From contig BDDD01002121.1 in NCBI GenBank assembly GCA_001972305.1, positions 1-64,000 of the forward strand: a stretch of 64,000 nucleotides of DNA, in the 5' to 3' direction. This document shows, in pieces, positions 56,801 to 64,000 of this stretch (the first letter of the stretch is position 1; every line of letters starts with the position of its first letter). Source of the DNA: Cephalotus follicularis. Lineage: Eukaryota > Streptophyta > Magnoliopsida > Oxalidales > Cephalotaceae. The position numbers and the translations under genes were made by a program. Under the pieces are notes generated by a model. It searched no databases. It was not told the origin of the DNA and saw only the letters and a list, made by a program, of their open reading frames with translations.

Positions 56801-58370
56801 GAATTAGAATTATTTTCAAGTTTTTCAAGAACTTTTCTGTTTTCTTTCTTTTTTGAAGAACTTTCTATTTTAAAAATGCTTTTCTGAAACTCTGTTCTGC
56901 TGAACCTGCGAGGTGAGTCTCTGTTGGGAGGCTTAGCCTCGTAGCGGGCACGACGGATTCCAGCAGGGCTGGGTCCGGGCGTGACATTTGTGGTTAAATA
57001 TCATCTCGATGGTACAATAGAAAGGTTGAAGGCTCGTCTAGTGCCCAAAGGATATACTCAAACCTATGGCGTTGATTATGATGAGACGTTCTCTCCGGTG
57101 GCTAAGATTCCTTCTGTTTGTATTCTTGTAACCTTGGCAGCTTGTTTTCATTGGCATATACATTAGTTGGACATGAAGAATGACTTCCTTCATGGTGGTC
57201 TTCATGAAGGAGTATATATGGAGCAACCACTTGGGTTTATTGCTCAGGGGGAGAAAGTTTGCAGTTTACGGAAGGCTTTATATGGTCTAAAACTATGTCC
57301 TCGTGCTTGATATGGGAGATTTAGTGATGTTGTGCTTAAGTTTGGCATAAAACGGTGCAGTGTTGATCACTCAGTTTTCATTATGTCCTCCTCAGATGGA
57401 TGTATTACTTTCTTGGTTTACGTGGATGATATTATTGTTACTGGAAATGATGTTAGAGGCATACAACGACTCAAGCAGTTTTTGCAATATGAGTTTAGTA
57501 CTAAATATTTGGGTCGCTTGCGTTATTTTTTGGGGATTAAGGTGGCGTATTCTGATGTTGGTATTGCTCTTTCACAGAGAAAGTATACTCTTGATATCTT
57601 AGGAGATGTAGGGCTTCGTGATAGTAAGTCTATGGATCCCCATGTGAAACTCGATAATGAACAAGGTGATTTTTTGCATGATCCTAAAAAATATCGATGA
57701 TTAGTTGGCAAGTTGAATTATCTCACTATTACTCGTCCATATATTTCTTTTGCTGTTAGGTTGGTTAGCCAGTTCATGAGTGCTCCTCGTACCTCTCATT
57801 GGTAGGCAGTTCTACAAATCGTTAGGTATTTAAAAAGAGCTCCTGATCAAGGTTTAGTATTCCGAGATTGAGGGCATCTTCATATATCTAGATACTCTGA
57901 TCCAGATGCATCGGAGGTTGTAGAATACTCAGATGCAGATTAGGCAAGATGTCCTATTGATCGTCGTTCCACTTCAAGTTACTGTGTCTTTCTTGGAGGA
58001 AATCTTGTGTCATGAAAGAGCTAGAAGCAACCCATAGTTTCCCGCTCTAGTGCTGAAGCAGAATATCGAGCGATGACTAATGTCTCAGGAGAACTACAGT
58101 GGATCCGAATGTTGTTGGCTGAAATTGGATTGCCAATGCAAATATCTTCAATCCTTCATTGTGATAACCAGTCAGCTATTCATATTGCCAGTAATCCTAT
58201 CTTTCATGATCGAATAAAGCATATTGAAGTGTATTGTCATTTTGTTCGTGAGAAAGTGAAGTGTGAAGATATTCAACTATAGTTCATACATGGTCTGAAG
58301 AACAGTTAGTTGATATTTTTACAAAGCCTCTTCGTAGTGCTCATATTCATATATTTGTAATAAGTTAGGT
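53823..58370 (+). pseudogene. Copia gag joined directly to RT-RNase H (protease and integrase missing)
   Basis: Gag starts at ATG 53823 (MSGSSSTGIITTTLQSNF) with LDGPNYSTWSCAV and continues past a stop into YDTAKAVWDKCALLYSGH and GDYGIADYYARF. Near 54290 the reading switches frame straight into the RT start (VQEALAHPGWTCAMKDEMNA, GKQLVGCRWVF). The late gag, protease and integrase are therefore deleted. RT resumes after the solo LTR at 56987 with [19 protein letters not shown], then FLVYVDDIIVTGND (57412-57453). RNase H follows with SSAEAEYRAM, LHCDNQSAIHIA and DRIKHIEVYCHFVREK. Many stops. Confidence 0.9.
54493..56986 (+). mobile_element. Solo LTR (2494 bp) of a gypsy-type element in the copia RT
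   Basis: It begins TGTGACATCCG and ends GGGCGTGACA, with a perfect 5-bp duplication TTTGT (54488-54492 and 56987-56991). It interrupts the RT exactly between WVF and VKYHLDG. A TATA box (ATATATAAGGG) lies at about 54785, followed by a (TC)n tract (54831-54869) and a GC-rich leader. The 3' part reads CACTAGTCCTGTGGACTAACCC (broken by spacing), a diverged form of the landmark seen in the other long LTRs. It is rich in TCTGTTT. GC-rich open frames at 54749-55138 are not genes. Confidence 0.95.
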
Positions 58371-60508
58371 CTGTTTGATATGTATGCCCCAACATGAGGG
58401 GGAATGTTATTTATAATTATTTATTTTAAGTTACAAGTTTGGACATAATATTATGTTAAGCCCATATCACTATGAAGCCCTAACACTAACCTATATAAAT
58501 AGTGGAATTATCTCAATACAAGTAGAAGAGATTATTATCTGATTTCAGGAACCATAATCGGCCCCTCGTACGCTGGCCAAGTAGTTCTATCAAGCATAGG
58601 GTGAAAAGTATGAGACCAGGTGTTTACGTAGTTTTGAATCAAATACTGATTGGACACTAAACAACTAGTATCAAAATTACGCGAACCAAAGGCAGTAAGA
58701 ACGTGCGAATACGGATAGTGATAGATCTCCCACTTGTTATAGGTACATTTCCACCCGCCCAAATCAACCACAGGTGATTCTCTCGTACTAGAATGGCCTT
58801 GATGGCGGTTTGTTCTGAGAGTGACTTCAAAAAAAACCAGGCTTGTCATCGAACATCATAACCTCATAAGTACTGGCGGCCTGTCACAATCCTTGAAGTT
58901 TTGCATCTATCATGAGAGTGTATCCGAAACCTGATACGATACGGGCCCGATCCTCCGCTCGTCAGATAGCAAAATAATTATTTGACATGTAGTAGCTTAG
59001 CTACACTACTGCTGTAATGGGCAGACAACGAGCACCTTTTAAGACACCATTATAAATCTCGATCATATTTGTCGTTATGTCTCCCCATCTTCTTCCTTGG
59101 TCACATAGCAATGTCCATCTATCGCGAGGAATCCTACTAAGCCAATCCTGAACACATCCTTCTTCAACACCCTAAATCTTAGCTCATAGTCTATCGAATT
59201 GTATTTGTTGAGTTGTTACAACCATCGAATAGACCATGATCTTCAATGCCTTCTTGAATGTTGTGTTAAAATTATTAGTCAGATGTCTCACACAGAATTG
59301 GTGATACACAAGTGTTTCTCGCCATCCATCCGAGATGCTCATTTTGCATGGCATTTATGATCCCCATGTGCTTATCAGAAATAACAGTCAAACCTTGCCT
59401 ATTGGTAACCCTTAGTCATAAGATAGCCATAAACCATGTCCAACTGTTATTGGATTCACAATCTGTGATAACGAAAGCCAACAGGAGTGACTGCCCATTC
59501 CCATCAATTCCGATTGCAATGAGCAATTTTCCTTTGTACTTCCCATATAGATGGGTGCCATCGACGCATATAACTGGTCTGTAATCTCTGAAAGCCTCGA
59601 TGACAGGACCAAATGCCCATAAAACCCCTTGGAAAACCAATTTTTCTGGTCTGATTGACTCTGGCGTGTGCCATACTACAACACTTCCCGGATTAGAAGC
59701 TTCCATTGCAACCATCCACTCAGGTAAAAGTCTGTACGATGTATCCTAGTCACCGAATAAATTGTCCATGACCAACTATTTTCCGAGCCAGACTTTCTTT
59801 TACGAAATCGTGTAATGATATTGCTGTTTGATCATCATAATAATCGCAATAATGTTAATGTTCAACTGTGCTCTTACAGTTTCCCTTACTTCATTAGCCA
59901 CAAAACGAGCATCTATCTGTCTATGACAAGATTAACACAAGTGTGTGGACCCTTTAATTTAGAAATCCCCCAAAAATCTTGGCCCTGAGTAATGACGCTG
60001 TAAGTTTCCAAGTGTAAGAAACTCCCTGTTTACATTGTAATATCACCCGTCTAGGATCAGAAAGCAAGACTTTAAATTAAGCATGAACGCTCAAGTGGTA
60101 CAACTTCACCACACGCACGAACTCCGTCTTGCTTGCATATTGCGCATCGGCAAACAAATTTCCATCTTCTATATGGGGTTGCACTTGCTGTTGTACCCAC
60201 TGTCTGGATACCATGCTGCTCACCCAGCTAACATCGAGAAATTCAGGGGGAATGTTCCCTTGAAATGCCAACGATGACTCTACCCCCATACTTTCATGAA
60301 ATTGGGATTGGTAAACAAGAGACTGCTCAACATTCATGAACTCCTGCTCATCATCATTCTCGTTCTCTAACATTGCGTCAATGTCATCAGCATCGTCATC
60401 CTCATAACGAAGATTGTTATGATTGATTATTTCTACGCTGAGAGCGTATAGATCCTCGTTTTCAACCATAGAAGGAATGACATCCAAGTTGACAGAATTC
60501 GGATCCAT

Positions 60509-61150
60509 ACCACTTTAAAAACACATCACAAATAGATTACAAATAACTGAGTCAAGTATCAATTTAAAAAACATATTTAACTCACGTGTCAAATATATCA
60601 AAATCAAACAATAAACAAAAACACTTTGAACAACTAAAATATTCATCAAAATCCAACCATATTTAGGGTTATTTTTCTTGATTAATCATATTTCTCCTGA
60701 GTTACTAATAACATATTCTATAAACCTGATACTAAATTGAATAGGGCATTCAACAAATTATATTTTAATATTATATACTTTTGTTTTCGGGCACATACAC
60801 GATAAACCAGATGCATGTACAAATAATAACAATACCTTCTCGCTAATGCATATAGAAGTAATAATAAATCAAATATATGTACAACTAATGGTAGAATACA
60901 TATCATTTTCAAATGCGAAAAAGTAAATAATTATTGAAGCCATATATTAAATTAATTAATAAAAAATTACTAAAAATAAAAATACTAACCAATTAAATAA
61001 ATAAAAATTTAAAAAATCGTAACCCCAAAGATCTGTAAGATATGAGACTTATTGGAGTTGCTACGTTTGTTATTGGTGATTAGTGTAAGAGAGATAGATA
61101 GAGATAATGATTTGAGAAAATAAGAGAGGGAGACGGTTTATATAGGGTTA
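60509..61150 (-). promoter_or_regulatory. Leader and promoter of the MULE transposase
   Basis: The minus strand has a TATA box (CCTATATAAACCGTC, about 61136-61148) followed by a CT-rich leader (CTCTTATTTTCTCAAATC, CTATCTATCTCTC at 61080-61130). 60520-61020 between leader and start codon is AT-rich and may hold a 5'-UTR intron. No other gene seen. Confidence 0.5.
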
Positions 61151-61587
61151 GCAGAATATTAGATAGTGTAATTCTCTCACTAAATTTTTAACGGTCAAAG
61201 TATAAACTACTGTCACGGTTTTAAGTTTGGATTGACATTTTTGATTCGGAGTAATTAATTGAGAATAATTTACAAAATATAATATTTTGGGAATAAGTTA
61301 TTAAAAACATGTTATTTTGGACAAAAAAACCAAATTTTCCCGTGTACCTTACACTTGTAATCCATGCTAGTGTGTATCAAATCGAAATTTCAGAACACTT
61401 ATTGTTTGTTCCCTTCAAACGGTGACAGTGCAGCCATCACATCGTATATTTACAGCGTTTGTCCGTCAACTACATACAACTTGGGAAAAAAAAACGACCC
61501 GAATATACGAGGTTGAGTAATCAAAAAAATAAAAATAAATTAAAGCACTAGAATTTTAAATTACAAAACGTGGTTTAACTTGAAGTA
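61151..61587. other. Intergenic DNA upstream of MDN1
   Basis: No gene supported. The right end of the Mutator-like element probably lies between 61190 and 61330 (AT-rich, with GGGAATAAGTTATTAAAA), but no 9-bp duplication could be matched. Confidence 0.35.
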
Positions 61588-61700
61588 AAACGACGTCGTT
61601 TCGTTTTGCTGAGGAGCGCTGCCGCCACTTTTCTCTTTATTTTATATATATATATATATACCCAAAAAAGGCCACCATAAAACCCTAAACCCTTATAGAG
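61588..61700 (+). promoter_or_regulatory. MDN1 promoter: AAACGACGTCGTTT palindrome, TATA tract and telo-box
   Basis: The perfect 14-bp palindrome AAACGACGTCGTTT is at 61588-61601, centred on an ACGT core of the type bound by bZIP factors. A TATA-rich tract (61641-61660) follows. A telo-box AAACCCTAA at 61680-61688 continues as ACCCTTA. Telo-boxes are typical of promoters and leaders of plant ribosome-biogenesis and ribosomal-protein genes, which fits the gene downstream. Confidence 0.75.
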
Positions 61701-62059
61701 AGAGCAAAGAAAAAAAAAAAAAGAGGCAACAACTAACAAAGTATAGGTACAGGCAAAGACTCAATACCAATTTTTTCGCTCTCTATAATTTAACGCAACT
61801 AACTTACTGGTTTCATATGGGAGTTATATTTAACTTCTCTAAACTTCTATTTTTTGGGTGTTTGTTGGATACTAGTTGCTACTAATTTTTGTTTTCCTTT
61901 TGGTTATGTTTTTGTGCAGATTACAAAGTCTAAAGAAGAATTGCATCTGCGGTTCTGTATCCACCGTTTTTAGTGTTATATACATACAATATATTAACAC
62001 ATATAGGTTTTGTTTATTATATATAAATATAGTTTATTTGATATTAGAAGAAGTTTCAG
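61701..62059 (+). other. MDN1 5' untranslated region with a probable intron
   Basis: An acceptor TTTTTGTGCAG ends at 61919 after a T-rich tract, so the leader is probably spliced. The donor is not certain. 61920-62059 would be the second leader exon. Confidence 0.5.
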
Positions 62060-62859
62060 ATGTCAATGGATGGGAGTTTCAGTGTTGAATCAGCGTTGAC
62101 GAGGTTTGTGGCTCGTTGCCCGCAGCTTGCAAGCGTTCCACAGTTAGGAACCCTTGTTCAAAAGGTACCATTCTAAGTTGACTGTTTCTTTTTTGGTTGA
62201 GTAACTCTGAACCAGGAAGTAACTGTAATTAAGTGCTAAAAATGAGAGCAAATTTTGAACTCTCATGGTTTTTGCCTATGTTTAGGTGCAAAAGAAAGAG
62301 ACTAACACATGAAATTTGGGGAATTGAAAAGATAGGAAAGTCTTGCCTTTTGGATTTAGACAAACTAAACAGATAAATCAACAAATCGTGGGTTGTTTTT
62401 ATTCATTTTATTTTTGCTTTGTAGGCAAGGGAGGTTTTAGTTTCAACAATTTTAAGTTATGAGGTTTAGATTTTTTTTGTTGTTTATTTATTTTTGGGCG
62501 GGGTTGGGGGATTGAAAGAGTCATTTTTGAAATTATGCTGTGCAGGGACACAACTTGACAGAAGAAGAAGTGGTGAATTCTGTGGCAGAGCTATTTTTAC
62601 ACCCAAAGTATACAATCCCATTGGTGGGATGTTTCCGCCCTATAATCCGGAGGATTGTAGAGAAAGCTGTGGCTTTGCTTCGTCTAGTTTCCAATCTGAG
62701 TTCCAATGTGGATGTTACAGCAGCAGGACCAGTATCATTTGATGATGATGCCATTAATATTATTGAGTTTCATGTTCGAAATGATATGGGCTTGAATCTA
62801 CATGAGCTTGCTTGCCTGGCCCTCTGTCGCTCCGTTGATCTGGCTCCCTTTTTATTGGG
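62060..62859 (+). CDS. MDN1: Midasin (MDN1/Rea1), first two coding exons
   Basis: Midasin is a giant nucleolar AAA+ ATPase (over 5000 residues) that removes assembly factors from pre-60S ribosomes. Exon 1 is 62060-62164 (35 codons, MSMDGSFSVESALTRF..., donor GTACCA). Exon 2 is 62546-62859 (acceptor TGTGCAG, donor GTAAAT, ending in phase 2). The protein reads RCPQLASVPQLGTLV, then EEEVVNSVAELFLHPKYTIP, GCFRPIIRRIVEKAVALLRL, then NIIEFHVRNDMGLNLHE and LACLALCRSVDLAPFLLG. This matches the N-terminal region of plant midasins, ahead of the AAA domains. An alternative start is Met3. No stops; the gene continues past 64000. Only this small N-terminal part is visible, so integrity of the whole gene is unknown. 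Confidence 0.88.
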
Positions 62860-64000
62860 GTAAATTGGCTCTGGCTATTCTGATAATCTTAATTCTTCTT
62901 TACATTTTGCATGAAGTAAATTCTACAATGAATGTTAAAATGTTGCTACCAAATGCATCTCTTCAGATTATACTTATTCTTGGAGATTATCTTTTGATCT
63001 TTACATTTATTATGTATATTGTTTTTATCTCTCCCGATTTGCATATGGTTTTGGTATTCTATTTTATATACATCCAAAGTGTGGAAATACAGTAGACACT
63101 CTAATAATTTGGTAATCTTCCTTCTATTATATACATCCAAAGTGTGGAAATACAGTAGACACCCCTGATAATTTTGTAATCTTGGTGGTTTGCGAAATCA
63201 TTGACAAGTAGGATTAGTAGTTGTTTTTCTTTTATATAGATATCTGGCCAAAAAAAATGTATTCACCCATATTTACCTCAAATATTAATGTAAGAAAGAA
63301 TAAGAAAGACATAGGAAGGCTATATCATTCTAGCTGCAACAAAGAAGGCTAGATACCATTTTACAAGGACGAAACCTTGAAGAAATCTCTTGGATACACT
63401 TGCCAATAAAGATTACATAAAAAAATTTATTGCTTTATTTAGCCACTAAAATTGCTTTGCTATAAAGCTTGCATTCAAAAACTATTCTAAGTCTTGTCTA
63501 ATAAAGCAAAACATAAACATCTATAAAAGAAAATACTCCAACTGAGCTAATAAGGGTGCCTGAAGGGCCTTATGAATGTCTAAAAGTGCGAATTTAAAAT
63601 CCAAAGCAACTAAAATTCGTAAAGTACAAATTGTTGGGATTGACCCATGTATTTTTTTCATATATTAGTCCTCTCCATTTGCTTGATAATTGTACTAGAG
63701 TTTTCAGGTTGATATTACAATCTTCCTTGTGAAACGAAGGGATACTTTGTTAAAGACAAAGGTTTCTAAACAAATGGTCCACAATATTCGTAGCTGAATT
63801 TTCTTCGCTAACATCTTCCAGTGCTTCACAAAATTTGTGGACAAAACATTTACAATCCCAATGACTTGTGAGAAATTGCTCCTCTAAAATCAATTAAATC
63901 TAGGTTTTGTTAGGTTTGTTTTATCTTGAAATTTCTCATCCTTGTCTTTTGTTTTGTTGCTTCTCAATAGACACTGTTAAATTATTGTTGCTTTACAAGT
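62860..64000 (+). other. Intron 2 of MDN1 (to end of window)
   Basis: AT-rich, no exon recognised. It contains a tandem duplication of about 65 bp at 63057-63186, where TATACATCCAAAGTGTGGAA and ATACAGTAGACAC recur with a few differences. Exon 3 must lie beyond 64000 or was missed. Confidence 0.6.
63057..63186. repeat. 65-bp tandem duplication in the MDN1 intron
   Basis: Copy 1 is about 63057-63121 and copy 2 about 63122-63186. They share TTCTATT...ATACATCCAAAGTGTGG, AAATACAGTAGACAC and GTAATCTT, differing by a few bases. Confidence 0.85.

Larger units (their letters stand above)
53303..58547 (+). mobile_element. Internally deleted copia element with 143-bp LTRs, inside the MULE gene
   Basis: The LTRs at 53303-53445 and 58405-58547 are both 143 bp, starting TGTTATTTATAATTATTTAT and ending TCTGATTTCA/TCCGATTTCA. 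Flanks GAAAC (53298-53302) and GGAAC (58548-58552) are a target duplication with one mismatch. The primer-binding site TGGTATCAAAGAC follows the 5' LTR. The purine tract GAGGGGGAA precedes the 3' LTR. Both LTRs hold CCTATATAAATAG as TATA. A 2494-bp solo LTR interrupts it. Confidence 0.93.
53127..60508 (-). pseudogene. Mutator-like (MULE) transposase, split by a copia element
   Basis: The start is ATG 60508, with an acidic N-terminus (DDDADDIDAMLENENDDEQE). A MuDR-type DNA-binding region follows (FADAQYASKTEFVRVVKLYH, SVHA-stop-FKVLLSDPRR). The MULE core has VICVDGTHLYGKYKGKLLIA and LLAFVITDCESNNSWTWF (59720-59420), then a downstream ISDKHMGIINAM. A SWIM-type finger follows at about 58770-58700: WKCTYNKWEIYHYPYSHV, where the second and third Cys are Tyr. 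The copia element (53303-58547) comes next. The end LTLRRNKKGIPQ, CSLCHNL-stop-HNRRSCPNR is a zinc knuckle (53290-53140). Scattered stops and frame changes mark it as dead. Confidence 0.85.

Overview
This is nuclear DNA from a flowering plant, most likely a eudicot. It is AT-rich, its host genes have GT-AG introns, and it holds dense layers of plant LTR retrotransposons (Tat-type Ty3/gypsy, long-LTR gypsy, several Ty1/copia), hAT, CACTA and Mutator-like DNA transposons, MITEs and a TRIM. I cannot name the species. About four fifths of the window is mobile DNA, nearly all of it broken. Only three host genes can be supported.

Host genes. (1) A peptidyl-tRNA hydrolase gene lies on the minus strand at 15148-11435. 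Seven exons were reconstructed by eye; the gene breaks off after codon 174 against a retrotransposon block and its last exon is not visible. (2) An intact, intronless wax-synthase/MBOAT-type acyltransferase lies on the plus strand at 43250-44347. (3) The first two coding exons of midasin (MDN1, ribosome assembly AAA+ ATPase) lie on the plus strand at 62060-62859, behind a promoter with a telo-box; the gene runs out of the window.

Layout. 1-10918: a Tat-like gypsy element (pol, then an antisense ORF, an 86-bp minisatellite, a polypurine tract and an LTR). It is invaded by a minus-strand 125-bp LTR at the left edge, a 5'-truncated copia element inside the antisense ORF, and a complete TRIM inside the LTR. 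11435-16070: peptidyl-tRNA hydrolase with a Mutator-type hairpin MITE in an intron, then a possible divergent gene stub. 16235-22879: a long gypsy LTR holding a copia LTR, which holds a minus-strand solo LTR. 22883-24398: MITEs and an LTR remnant. 24467-30345: a hAT element with a nearly complete transposase and an antisense second gene, bounded and divided by arrays of GCGTTGACG/CGTCAACGC motifs. 30885-32769: end of a second Tat-like element. 32792-42694: a degenerate CACTA-type element whose Transposase_24-like gene is split by a TNT1-like copia element, itself split by a deleted hAT element. 42695-48500: wax synthase, a LINE fragment and a hAT-type MITE. 48.5-51.0 kb: a long gypsy LTR. 51298-60508: a Mutator-like element with a transposase and a plant-mobile-domain gene, split by a copia element that is itself split by a solo LTR. 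61588 onward: MDN1.

The transposon proteins mostly act only in their own mobility. The most unusual signals are: GTCGAC/GTCAAC-centred palindrome arrays in four unrelated elements; the two-gene hAT; the two-gene Mutator-like element; and the peptidyl-tRNA hydrolase gene whose terminal exon is missing beside the retrotransposon pile-up. Family assignments rest on protein motifs recognised by eye. No database search was run.
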